From assembly GCA_002919305.1 (NCBI GenBank), contig PKFB01000021.1:1-64000 (forward strand): a stretch of DNA of 64,000 nucleotides, given 5' to 3'. Each line of letters begins with the position of its first letter. The stretch's first letter is position 1. The position numbers and the translations under genes were made by a program. Of the stretch, positions 1 to 7,552 are shown piece after piece. Under the pieces are notes generated by a model, which had not been told where the DNA came from, searched no databases, and worked only from the letters and a program-made list of their open reading frames with translations. Source of the DNA: Actinomycetales bacterium. Its GTDB lineage: Bacteria; Actinomycetota; Actinomycetes; Mycobacteriales; Micromonosporaceae.

Positions 1-1080
1 GGGTTCTGTTGACTCGGTTGGCTCCGCTGGCGCTACCGCCTCGGCCACCTCAACCGACTCAGCCGACTCCACCTGCTCAACAGCCTCAACCGGCCCAGCC
101 GGACTACTCAGCTCCGCCGACTCCGTCACTTCGGCAGGTTCCGCTGGCCCCGCTGCCTCGGCTGACTCCATCGACTCGGCTGATTCTGTCGATTCTGTCG
201 ACTCGGTTGGCTCCGCTGGCGCTACCGCCTCGGCCACCTCAACCGACTCAGCCGACTCCACCTGCTCAACAGCCTCAACCAACCCTGCTGAGCTATCCGG
301 TTCCGCCGACTCCGTCGTCCCGACCGGGTCCGTCGCTGCCGGCGCTGCCGACGCGGCGACGGTTTCCGCGTCGAGGGTTACGACGGGTTCAGGAGCGGGT
401 TCCGAGCCACCAGGGGCGGCTGGGGTGGTGGAGTCAACCGCATCGGCCGGCACTGGCTCTGATCCACCGGTCGCGTCAGACTCCGGCGCAGCCTCACCCT
501 GCGGCGGCACCGGCGTGTCTTCTGATACCGCCTGGGAATCGGCGTCGGGTCCTGGGCTGTCGGGCTCGGTTCCGGAATCGGCCCGCTGCGTGTCTGGGGA
601 GGCGGCTTTCTCATCAAGGAATGTGTCCTCAACAGCCAGGCCAGCCTCGAGCGCCCATTCATAGAGAGCGGCGACTTCCTCACCAGGGATACTCGCCCCG
701 ATCGGCGATCCGGGGTTCAACACCAGGCCCCACGCCGGATCCGGCCATGCCTTGAGCACCTGGGCCAGGGTGGTCCGCACCGCTCTGACCCCACGGTCCC
801 CGAAGTGGTCCACCGCCCGCCAGGTCGACGTGAACACCGTGATAACCGGCGTACCCGCCACATGGTTGGCTTGCCAACGAAACGCGGGATCACCCGGCGC
901 CACTCCATCGGGCACTTCATCCCCGATCGGGACCCATACCTCGCCGAGCAAAACGGCTTTGATGTAGGTATCTGTGTCCTGGTACCGGATAGCGTCTACG
1001 AGGATCTCTTCGACCTCATTCGCTGGAACGAAGTTCCCGGCGGCGGGATTATTCACAACGAAGGTGCCGTCCTCCGACAC
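1..1080 (-). CDS. SseB-family protein with long acidic repeat tail (3' end outside window)
   Basis: A minus-strand frame is open from the GTG at 1078-1080 to the window edge; an in-frame stop lies upstream at 1111-1113. An AGGGAGG Shine-Dalgarno sits just upstream of the GTG, which fixes the start. The first ~145 residues resemble the SseB N-terminal domain: a region reading VFTSTWRAVDHFGDR, then a segment ending WGLVLNPGSPIGASIP, as in SseB-like proteins found beside actinobacterial T7SS loci. From about residue 150 the protein becomes a low-complexity tail rich in Glu, Ala, Ser, Thr, Val and Pro. It includes an internal duplication (see the repeat at 4-280) and runs off the left edge, so total length is unknown. 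The gene is divergent from the methyltransferase at 1207. SseB homology is by eye from the NPxG-type motif. Function in T7SS is not established; the acidic tail looks like a disordered linker. The frame and start are secure, the family call moderately so. Confidence 0.72.
   Translation of the reverse strand, partial: MSEDGTFVVNNPAAGNFVPANEVEEILVDAIRYQDTDTYIKAVLLGEVWVPIGDEVPDGVAPGDPAFRWQANHVAGTPVITVFTSTWRAVDHFGDRGVRAVRTTLAQVLKAWPDPAWGLVLNPGSPIGASIPGEEVAALYEWALEAGLAVEDTFLDEKAASPDTQRADSGTEPDSPGPDADSQAVSEDTPVPPQGEAAPESDATGGSEPVPADAVDSTTPAAPGGSEPAPEPVVTLDAETVAASAAPAATDPVGTTESAEPDSSAGLVEAVEQVESAESVEVAEAVAPAEPTESTESTESAESMESAEAAGPAEPAEVTESAELSSPAGPVEAVEQVESAESVEVAEAVAPAEPTESTEP
4..280 (-). repeat. 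Two near-identical ~88-bp direct copies in the acidic tail
   Basis: Positions 4-91 and 193-280 are the same sequence except for one visible T/C difference, offset exactly 189 bp (63 codons), so the reading frame is kept. Between them is more Ser/Glu/Thr/Ala-rich coding sequence with 9-bp echoes of the type TTCTGTCGA. This is in-frame duplication within a disordered tail, not a mobile element. Confidence 0.85.
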
Positions 1081-1162
1081 GAATCCACCGCCTCCCTTCC
1101 GGCACCAATCTCAACGATCCTCTCATGCCCCCGCCACTTCAGGATATTCATGATCAACTTTG

Positions 1163-1189
1163 GGTGCGCCACAGCCTGTGGTACGCACC
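1163..1189. promoter_or_regulatory. Dyad element in the divergent SseB-like / methyltransferase promoter region
   Basis: An imperfect inverted repeat pairs GGTGCG with CGCACC and CCACA with TGTGG around a three-base centre, with a two-base bulge on one side. It lies 17 bp before the ATG at 1207, in the 126-bp divergent intergenic region. It could be an operator or a leader hairpin. No protein partner can be named. Confidence 0.35.
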
Positions 1190-1206
1190 GGGCAGGATGG
1201 AGGGCT

Positions 1207-2751
1207 ATGGATTCCCGGACAAGTTCCCACGCGGTGCCTCTTCTGAGCGCCAGTGATATCGATCGTCTACGGGATGCGCTCCTCGCCTCCGGCTACGACA
1301 CAACCTCCTTCGCGCAGATGACCGGCACCGACGGCGAGGGGAACGTGGTCGCTCCCCCGGTGACTGATCTGACCCAAATAAGTACCCGCTTCGATCGCCT
1401 AGTCCGTCTCTTCCTGCGCCGTGAGGTCCTTCCGGCCTCGGAGGTCGCCGCGGCGTTGGATCCGCTCCCACTGTCGTCAGCGCTCGCCGCCGGTCTGATC
1501 GTTCAACAGAATTCGCTGGTTGCCGCCGCCCTGTGTCTACTTCCCATGCGCCTCCCGGACAACAGCTGTGGCTGGTTACTGTCCGACCACACCGGCATGG
1601 GACAGGCCCCCGACGCGGTGCCTGGCCTCGGCGGTGCCGCAGCGGTCCTGATCCAGGCGACACCCCGCCATCAGGTCACCTCCGCTGTGGACATCGGCAT
1701 CGGGAGTGGTATTCAAGCGCTGCATCTGAACTGCCACGCGCGGGCCGTGACCGGCACCGATGTCAATCCCCGGGCGCTGCGGATCGCCGCGACCACCGCC
1801 GCTCTCAACCGGATGGACTGGGAGCTACTGCACGGCGACCTCACCAAGCCTTTGGTAGGACGCCGTTTCGATCTGGCGGTGGCCAATCTGCCCTTTGTGG
1901 TCGGTCCCGGCACGGTGAAGTACACCTACCGTGACTCCGGCTACCCCGGGGATGAGGCGTCCCGGGCTCTGGCCAAGGCAGCGCCTCGGATCCTCAACGA
2001 AGGCGGTTACCTGCAGTACCTGGCCAACTGGATCCACCCGGTCGGTCAGTCCTGGCAGGAGCGGTTAGAAGAGTGGTTCTCCGGAACCGGCCTGGACGTG
2101 TGGATCCTGCAGCGCGAAGTCATGGAGCCGGAGGCGTACGTCACCTACTGGATGCGTGACGCCGGTCAGTCCTCCAATGACCCCAGCGCCACGGAGTGGC
2201 TGCGCTGGCTCTCCGACAACGCGGTCGCCGCCATCGGCTTCGGGGTGATCACAGTACGCAATTCCCAGCGCGCCGACGCCGTGGTGCGCATCGAGGAGAT
2301 GCCCCAGCAGCCCGACATCCCGATCGGACAGGAGGTGCCCGCCTGGTTCGCCCGCCAGGACTGGCTGCGGGAGCGGCCTGGTCGTCGGCTGCTGGCCGCG
2401 CCCTTGACTACTCACCCGGATCTGCGTCTCCACCTTGAGGCGGTACGCGGACAGGACGGTTGGGAACCCAATCGGCATTTCCTGGGCCTCGACGGTGGTA
2501 TGGCCTGGTACCAGGAGATACCTGGTGTGGTCGCCGCGCTGCTGGCCGAATGCGACGGCTCCACGCCGCTGATCGATCACATAAACCTGGTGGCCACGAC
2601 CAACAATTTCGACCCAGATCAGCTAGCCGAGGACCTGCTGCCGATCATCGTCCAGCTCGTCGAACGCGGCATGCTGGTCCCCGGCGTGTCATCCGCCTCC
2701 TCCGATGCGCCGTCCCCCTATTCCGCCCAGCCGTTCAGGTGGCTCTCCTGA
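1207..2751 (+). CDS. Class I SAM-dependent methyltransferase (HemK/PrmA-like core)
   Basis: The predicted protein is 514 aa. The SAM-binding motif I is VDIGIGSGIQAL at about residue 162, motif II is TGTDVNPRAL about 30 residues later, and an NLPF tetrapeptide at about residue 226 stands where N6/N5-type methyltransferases carry NPPY/NPPF. A helical N-terminal domain of about 150 residues precedes the core, and a C-terminal extension of about 150 residues follows it, an arrangement seen in a widespread actinobacterial methyltransferase family. The frame is open upstream to 805, but that would overlap the SseB-like gene; the ATG at 1207 has GGAGGG a few bases before it and leaves a divergent promoter region, so it is preferred. 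The substrate is unknown. It could modify a glutamine, adenine or other amino group; the sequence does not decide. Its 3' end faces the SUKH gene across about 110 bp. Confidence 0.82.
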   Translation: MDSRTSSHAVPLLSASDIDRLRDALLASGYDTTSFAQMTGTDGEGNVVAPPVTDLTQISTRFDRLVRLFLRREVLPASEVAAALDPLPLSSALAAGLIVQQNSLVAAALCLLPMRLPDNSCGWLLSDHTGMGQAPDAVPGLGGAAAVLIQATPRHQVTSAVDIGIGSGIQALHLNCHARAVTGTDVNPRALRIAATTAALNRMDWELLHGDLTKPLVGRRFDLAVANLPFVVGPGTVKYTYRDSGYPGDEASRALAKAAPRILNEGGYLQYLANWIHPVGQSWQERLEEWFSGTGLDVWILQREVMEPEAYVTYWMRDAGQSSNDPSATEWLRWLSDNAVAAIGFGVITVRNSQRADAVVRIEEMPQQPDIPIGQEVPAWFARQDWLRERPGRRLLAAPLTTHPDLRLHLEAVRGQDGWEPNRHFLGLDGGMAWYQEIPGVVAALLAECDGSTPLIDHINLVATTNNFDPDQLAEDLLPIIVQLVERGMLVPGVSSASSDAPSPYSAQPFRWLS

Positions 2752-2860
2752 CACCCGCCCTGACAGCAGCTCTGACAGCAGCGCAATCCAGGTGCGCGTC
2801 CATGGTGAGGGAACGCGGCCGGCAGGGTACGGGGCCAGGAAGGCAGGGAGGGGGAAGACC

Positions 2861-3898
2861 TTAGGGTCGTGACGGAGGGCGGTAGGCGGCTGGCAATGAC
2901 CGCCCTTGCAGTTCCCCGGTCACCACCCGGGCCGCGCCCTGGTCCACAAGAGACCGAGCCAGCTCCACCAATCGGTAAGGCACCGGTACCAGGGCGCGCC
3001 AGAACTCCTCCAGACTGTCGGCGCACCGATAGGTCAGATCCCGGCTGACGACCCCGGCGTCGAAGCGGTCGTCGTCTTCCAGATTGTCGTCGTCCCAGTA
3101 CCAGACCGATCCGGCACGCTCACCCTGGAGGGCCAGCAGGATGATGCCGCCCTGCACATACCCGATCGCGAGGAGATCTTCGGTGAAACGATCCCGCAGC
3201 CACCGGTTGGCGTAGTCGACCCGCCAGAGCCAGTTTGGGGTGGCGACCCCGAACAACGGCTGATCCAGCACGAAGCCGTAACGGGGATGTACCAGCGGCA
3301 CGACCGGCCGGACGCCATCGGCCTCCAGGATCCGGCGGTACGCGTCTGGGACAGGCGCACCGATCGCCTTCAACGCCTCCTGCACCCGGTCGGCGGGCGC
3401 CTCCCCCACCGGAAGCAGCTCCGGTTCCCCAGCGGAGCCTTCCCTACCCGCGGCACGCAGGCCGCGCTGGGAGCGGTCCACGCGCATCGTGCTCACGCCC
3501 CCCAGGTGCCGGAAGGCGCTGTGCACCTCGGCAGGGACGAGAGCGATCTGACGCGACATGGCGACATGCGCCCACACCCACCCCGGCGGCGTGGCGACCG
3601 GCACGGTACGCCCGGTGGCGCTCTGGGCGTCACCGCCTCCCGACTGTGTCCACAAAGGATCACCTGACCGGGCCGCCGCCTCGTTGGCGGCCAGCACGTC
3701 AACCACGCGTACCTCATCGACCCCCAGGCCGCTGAGGGGCGGGGGTAGTTCGACCAGGGCGCGGGCATACGTCACCCACTCTGGGAAGCCGTACAGGTTG
3801 ACGTAGATCCCCTCGGGGTAGCGGACCCGCAGCATCGGGGCGCGCATCGGCACGACCTGCCCAGCGAAGGTCGATCCGGGCACCACCAGCTCACTCAT
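2861..3898 (-). CDS. SUKH (SMI1/KNR4) domain protein, T7SS-associated type
   Basis: The predicted protein is 345 aa. The C-terminal half shows SUKH-family features: helices with PDAYRRILEADG, a strand with PRYGFVLDQPLFGV, then YVQGGIILLA and SVWYWDDDN, ending in a helix SLEEFWRAL. The N-terminal half (FAGQVVP, a YPEGIYVNLYGFP stretch, then TPPGWVWAHV) matches the extension of long SUKH proteins that I recall from T7SS neighbourhoods in Streptomyces and relatives. SUKH domains are classic immunity proteins of polymorphic toxins, so a role in protecting against a T7SS-exported toxin is a reasonable inference, not shown here. The frame reaches back to 3976, but the ATG at 3898 fits the family start better and leaves 91 bp to the divergent gene at 3990. 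No strong ribosome-binding site is visible. Confidence 0.75.
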   Translation of the reverse strand: MSELVVPGSTFAGQVVPMRAPMLRVRYPEGIYVNLYGFPEWVTYARALVELPPPLSGLGVDEVRVVDVLAANEAAARSGDPLWTQSGGGDAQSATGRTVPVATPPGWVWAHVAMSRQIALVPAEVHSAFRHLGGVSTMRVDRSQRGLRAAGREGSAGEPELLPVGEAPADRVQEALKAIGAPVPDAYRRILEADGVRPVVPLVHPRYGFVLDQPLFGVATPNWLWRVDYANRWLRDRFTEDLLAIGYVQGGIILLALQGERAGSVWYWDDDNLEDDDRFDAGVVSRDLTYRCADSLEEFWRALVPVPYRLVELARSLVDQGAARVVTGELQGRSLPAAYRPPSRP

Positions 3899-3989
3899 GC
3901 CCGGATAGTAGTGCGCTGGCGGCCAACCTGGCCGCTTCCGCCGCCGACCGTGCCGATACATCTGGCCAAAGGCCACTACGATCGACCCG

Positions 3990-4703
3990 GTGACGACCAG
4001 CGATGTGACCGGGGTGCGCCTTCTACTCCCACTCGGCCACTATGTCGGCGCTTTCTATCCGAGAATCGGTTCTATCGAGCGGTATCACAATGTCATGCTC
4101 GGCTCCCAGGTGCACCGGCTCAATGACCAGCAGGTGACCGCCTGGTTGCTCGCGCGGGGGCCGACTGATGAGGGTGATCCTGACGAGCTGTGGACCCGTC
4201 GTCGTGCTGAGGAGACGGCGGCTAAGACCGGCTTCGAGGACATATCGCCGTTGTTGGACGAGCTGGCGGCCATGGGGCTGATCGCGGAGCCGGCGCTAGA
4301 GACCGAGGAGGCGATTGAGTTCGCCGAGTCCTACCGGCTGGTTCCCCTGATGCTCGGCCTGGGTAACACCCCCGAGAATCCGGGCCTGCACGGTATCGGC
4401 TTCCTCGACAACCCCGTGCTGAGCGTCCCGGGTACGGTCTACAACCTCTGGGAGTGGGCCCATGTCGACGATAGCTTGTGGGCCGCCTGTTACTCGTTCG
4501 CCGACATTTCACGGGAAGCCGGAAACACAGATCCGGAGTTAGTGGAACCGGAACGGATCCTCAACGGCTTCCTCACCACGCTCAGCGTGTTGTTGGTGGC
4601 TAACACCGCTTATCTGGACCGCGCGATCACCCCACCGCCCCAGCCCCAGGATGAGGAATCGGAGCCCAACGGCTCCACCGCCGTGCAGGAGGTCCGTCCG
4701 TGA
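3990..4703 (+). CDS. Unrecognised PxGHYxGA-family protein, copy 1 of 5
   Basis: The predicted protein is 237 aa, starting at GTG 3990. It opens with LLLPLGHYVGAFYP, the signature of a family of five consecutive genes here. Other conserved blocks are a VTAWLLARG segment (WAxAHG in the siblings), LVPLMLGLGNTPENPG with a following GIGF, and VYNLWEWAHVDDSLWAAC, then a C-terminal helix ending in NTAYLD. There is no signal peptide or membrane segment, and composition is soluble and acidic. I do not recognise the family. It ends with a GTGA overlap into copy 2, which implies translational coupling. This copy is the most divergent in the second block and has the longest acidic, proline-containing C-terminus. 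Confidence 0.82.
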   Translation: MTTSDVTGVRLLLPLGHYVGAFYPRIGSIERYHNVMLGSQVHRLNDQQVTAWLLARGPTDEGDPDELWTRRRAEETAAKTGFEDISPLLDELAAMGLIAEPALETEEAIEFAESYRLVPLMLGLGNTPENPGLHGIGFLDNPVLSVPGTVYNLWEWAHVDDSLWAACYSFADISREAGNTDPELVEPERILNGFLTTLSVLLVANTAYLDRAITPPPQPQDEESEPNGSTAVQEVRP

Positions 4704-5374
4704 CCCAGCCCTTGGTCTTCCCGGTCGGCCACTACATCGGCGCGTTTCACCCCAGCGCCGGCGCGCCGTTGAGTTACCGCAAGATCCGAGTGGGAGTGGA
4801 TGTCCGCCGCCTCACCACCGAAACCGAGTTCGCCGTGTGGGCCATGACCCACGGCACACCGGGCCTGGTGGGCCCCTCACGCCCCTGGACCAGGGCCGCG
4901 GTGCGGGCGCTAGCTCATGAAACAGAGCTCGGTGCGGACACCGACGCCATCCTCAACTCGCTGATCGACAACAAGGTCGTAGCCGAGGTGACCCCCGGCA
5001 CCGCCGAGGCGCTGGAGTTCGCCCGCGGTCACCGCGTACTCCCGCTTCTGATGGGAGTAGGGAACACCCCTACCGAGCCGTTGTCGTTCGGAATCGGCTT
5101 CCCTGGCCTGCCGCCGGTGGTGACCGTCGACAGTTTCCTGTACGAGGTCTGGCAATGGGGCCGGCTGGGGCCGACACTGTGGGACACCTGCGAACTGTTC
5201 GCGCGGGTGGACCGGACCCGCACTCCTGAGGAGGTGCTGACCCGTATCCTGCAAAATCTTCACATTCTGCTCGCCAGCAACGTCGCCTACCTGGACGCCA
5301 AGCTGGATGATCCCGAAGCCCTCACCGAGGACGAGCTGCAAGAGGTACAGGGCGGCGCCGAAAGCACCGGGTGA
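4700..5374 (+). CDS. Unrecognised PxGHYxGA-family protein, copy 2 of 5
   Basis: The predicted protein is 224 aa. The GTG start at 4700 overlaps the stop of copy 1 by four bases and is served by AGGAGG at 4687-4692, seven bases upstream, so the start is well supported. The N-terminus is FPVGHYIGAFHPSAG, then FAVWAMTHGTPG, VLPLLMGVGNTPTEPLSFGI, and YEVWQWGRLGPTLWDTC. The C-terminal helix carries ILLASNVAYLD. The conserved tryptophans and the GN-x(5)-P-x(4)-GI block line up with the other copies. It is followed by a 130-bp gap before copy 3, the only real break in the array, which may hold a second promoter. Function unknown. Confidence 0.85.
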   Translation: MTQPLVFPVGHYIGAFHPSAGAPLSYRKIRVGVDVRRLTTETEFAVWAMTHGTPGLVGPSRPWTRAAVRALAHETELGADTDAILNSLIDNKVVAEVTPGTAEALEFARGHRVLPLLMGVGNTPTEPLSFGIGFPGLPPVVTVDSFLYEVWQWGRLGPTLWDTCELFARVDRTRTPEEVLTRILQNLHILLASNVAYLDAKLDDPEALTEDELQEVQGGAESTG

Positions 5375-5506
5375 GCAGCGCAGGCCGGCTTAGGCGGCCC
5401 GGCGTATCCGCAGCGTGGCGTGCCGCATTGGGCATCCAACAGGCGACGCGCCGGTATGCCCGGGCACGGTCGCAGTGGTGGCGGTCAATCGATACGATCG
5501 GCCGTG

Positions 5507-6151
5507 ATGGCCAGTGATCAAGACAACACGCGCGTGTTCCCCATCGGTCACTACGTCGGGGCCTACCTCGACGATGAGCAAGGACAACAGGGGCACCATG
5601 AGGTACGCCTCGGTGTCAACGTCGTCGAGGTAGACAACGACACTTTCCGACTGTGGGCACTCGCCCATGGCATTCCCGACCAGCTCAGCGAGGATGCCAC
5701 CTGGGGACGGCAGCAGATCATCGACGCCGCGACGACGGCCGGTATCACCAACGCCGAAGCCAGCATCGAGAACGGGATCAACCAAGGGCTGCTGGTCGAG
5801 GTGGCGCCCGGACCGGACGCCGCCGTGGAGTTCGCGACCAGATATCGGCTCGTCCCGCTGATGTTGGGGCTGGGCAATAGCGCCGAGGAGCCCGGCCTGT
5901 ACGGCATTGGCCTGTTCGGGCAGCCGTTTTTGCACGTAAACAGCATGGTCTACTCCCTGTGGGAGTGGGCGCACCTGGACCGCAACCTGTGGGAGGCCTG
6001 CGAGACGTTCGCCCAAGTCGAGGCGCAGGCCGGCGCCCAAGAGCCGGACGAAACCGACCCCCACAAGATCCTGGAGAACTTCCTGGTGGCGATCCACGGG
6101 CTGCTGTCGGTCAACGCCGCGTACCTGGATGAATCCCTAGGACCGCAATGA
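5507..6151 (+). CDS. Unrecognised PxGHYxGA-family protein, copy 3 of 5
   Basis: The predicted protein is 214 aa. Blocks are FPIGHYVGAYLDDEQG, FRLWALAHGIPDQL, LLVEVAPGPDAAVEFA, LVPLMLGLGNSAEEPGLYGI, YSLWEWAHLDRNLWEAC and a C-terminal LLSVNAAYLD. The frame opens at 5420, but the family signature should lie about 10 residues from the N-terminus, so ATG 5507 is chosen; an adjacent in-frame GTG at 5504 is equally possible. It shares an ATGA overlap with copy 4. Copies 3 and 4 are the closest pair, sharing LLVEVAPGPDAA exactly, which points to a recent duplication. No family is recognised. Confidence 0.82.
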   Translation: MASDQDNTRVFPIGHYVGAYLDDEQGQQGHHEVRLGVNVVEVDNDTFRLWALAHGIPDQLSEDATWGRQQIIDAATTAGITNAEASIENGINQGLLVEVAPGPDAAVEFATRYRLVPLMLGLGNSAEEPGLYGIGLFGQPFLHVNSMVYSLWEWAHLDRNLWEACETFAQVEAQAGAQEPDETDPHKILENFLVAIHGLLSVNAAYLDESLGPQ

Positions 6152-6855
6152 GCGTGCCTGGTGGTCAGGTGTCGGTAGGCGGCGAGGTCCACAGCGGTGC
6201 GGATCAGTCGTCTCTGTACCCGATCGGCCACTACGTGGGCGCGTACCTCGATGAGGAGGACGGTCGTCGTTACCACGAGATCCGGTTGGGGACCGAGGTG
6301 GAGGAGGTAACCGACCGGGAGTTCCAAATCTGGGCATTCGCCCACGGCGTTCCCGAGCAGCTCGCTGTGGACTCTCACTGGGGACGTTCTCAGGTCATCG
6401 CCGCCGCGAGCAGCGGCCTTTCCGAGGCGCAGGTCAACGCCGACATTGACACCCTGATCACGCGCGGGCTGCTGGTCGAGGTGGCGCCCGGGCCGGACGC
6501 CGCCATCGACTTCGCCGCCCGGTACCAGCTGATCCCGCTCATGCTGGGCCTGGGTAACAGCACTCAGAACCCGGGCATGTACAGCATCGGCTTGATGAAT
6601 GAACCCGTCATCGAGGTCACGCGCCCGGTCTACACCATCTGGGAGTGGGCTCATGAGCGCCCTAACCTGTGGTACGCCTGTCAAGTCTTCGCGGAGGTGG
6701 AGCGCCTGTCCGGCGCTACCGACCCTGATGAGATGAATCCACGCCGCATCCTGGAGCGTTTCCGCCCCGCGATCCACGGCCTGCTCTCCGTCAACGCCGC
6801 CTATCTCGATCTCGCCGCGGAGGCATACATTGACTATCACCCCATCCCCGGATGA
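6148..6855 (+). CDS. Unrecognised PxGHYxGA-family protein, copy 4 of 5
   Basis: The predicted protein is 235 aa, with its ATG at 6148 overlapping the stop of copy 3 (ATGA). Compared with copy 3 it has a 15-residue N-terminal extension rich in Gly, Val and Ser before LYPIGHYVGAYLDEEDG. The remaining blocks are FQIWAFAHGVPEQL, LIPLMLGLGNSTQNPGMYSI, YTIWEWAHERPNLWYAC and LLSVNAAYLD. Its 3' end overlaps the start of copy 5 by 26 bp. The tight overlaps make copies 3-5 one translationally coupled unit. Confidence 0.85.
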   Translation: MSVPGGQVSVGGEVHSGADQSSLYPIGHYVGAYLDEEDGRRYHEIRLGTEVEEVTDREFQIWAFAHGVPEQLAVDSHWGRSQVIAAASSGLSEAQVNADIDTLITRGLLVEVAPGPDAAIDFAARYQLIPLMLGLGNSTQNPGMYSIGLMNEPVIEVTRPVYTIWEWAHERPNLWYACQVFAEVERLSGATDPDEMNPRRILERFRPAIHGLLSVNAAYLDLAAEAYIDYHPIPG

Positions 6856-7468
6856 CACCCTGCTGTTCCCTATCGGGCACTACATGGGCGCCTTCCATCC
6901 CTCCGCTGGCGCCAAGGTGCGTTCCCACGACCTGCGAATCGGTGATCATCCCGAACAACTCGAGCCCACTCAGGAGTTCCCGATCTGGGCGCTGTGCCAC
7001 GGGCTCCCCGATCAGGTGGATAACCAGCCGTGGACCCGGGCCGTGGTTGAGCGGGCCGCTACCCAAGCGGGGATCCGCAAACCGGACCAGGTGATCGACG
7101 AGCTGCTCAACCGGAAAGTGTTGGTTGAGGTGGCGCCGAACGTGGACGCGGCCGTGGCGTTCGCCAGCGCCTACCGGGTCCAGCCGCTGTTCCTCGGCCT
7201 GGGGAACCTGCCCGATGACCCCACTCAGTACGGCATCGGTCTGTTCGGCCGGCCGCTAGCCGTGGTCTCCAGCTTCGCCTACGACCTGTGGAAATGGGCT
7301 CACCTGGCCGACAGCCTCTGGCACGCCTGCCAAGTCTTCGCCGACGTGGCGGCCGAGGACGAAGAAGGGCAGGAGGAGACCAATCCCGACCGTATCTTGG
7401 CCATGTTCCTTCAGCTGCTCCACCCGCTCCTAGCCCGTAACGTCATCTACCTCGACCAGGTGGTCTAA
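6830..7468 (+). CDS. Unrecognised PxGHYxGA-family protein, copy 5 of 5
   Basis: The predicted protein is 212 aa from a TTG start at 6830, supported by GGAGG at 6819-6823 six bases upstream and by alignment of the signature LFPIGHYMGAFHPSAG at the usual distance. The start lies inside the end of copy 4 (26-bp overlap). Other blocks: FPIWALCHGLPDQV, VQPLFLGLGNLPDDPTQYGI, YDLWKWAHLADSLWHAC, LLARNVIYLD. It closes the array and converges on the 3' end of the giant gene, with terminator hairpins between them. The cysteine in the second block (ALCHG) is unique to this copy. Confidence 0.84.
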   Translation: MTITPSPDDTLLFPIGHYMGAFHPSAGAKVRSHDLRIGDHPEQLEPTQEFPIWALCHGLPDQVDNQPWTRAVVERAATQAGIRKPDQVIDELLNRKVLVEVAPNVDAAVAFASAYRVQPLFLGLGNLPDDPTQYGIGLFGRPLAVVSSFAYDLWKWAHLADSLWHACQVFADVAAEDEEGQEETNPDRILAMFLQLLHPLLARNVIYLDQVV

Positions 7469-7483
7469 AAGCCGATCTCCCCA

Positions 7484-7550
7484 CGGGGTTATCCCCGCAA
7501 GGCGCCTTGGAGCATGACGGCTGCCGCCGCCGGCCGGTGACCGGCGGCGG
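7484..7550. terminator. Convergent-gene terminator hairpins
   Basis: Between the stop of copy 5 and the stop of the giant gene are two hairpins. A small one has CGGGG paired with CCCCG at 7484-7497. A perfect ten-base-pair GC stem pairs 7524-7533 with 7541-7550 around a seven-base loop. Neither has a U-tract, which is common for terminators in GC-rich actinobacteria. The location suits termination from both sides. Confidence 0.6.
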
Positions 7551-7552
7551 GA

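Noticed and set aside
9..755. 248-codon plus-strand frame rich in Pro/Gln/Thr
   Set aside because: It is the opposite-strand shadow of the Glu/Ala/Ser repeat tail; the minus frame has a Shine-Dalgarno and an SseB-like head, the plus frame neither.
805..1206. N-terminal extension of the methyltransferase
   Set aside because: It would overlap the SseB-like gene over 270 bp; ATG 1207 with GGAGGG fits better.
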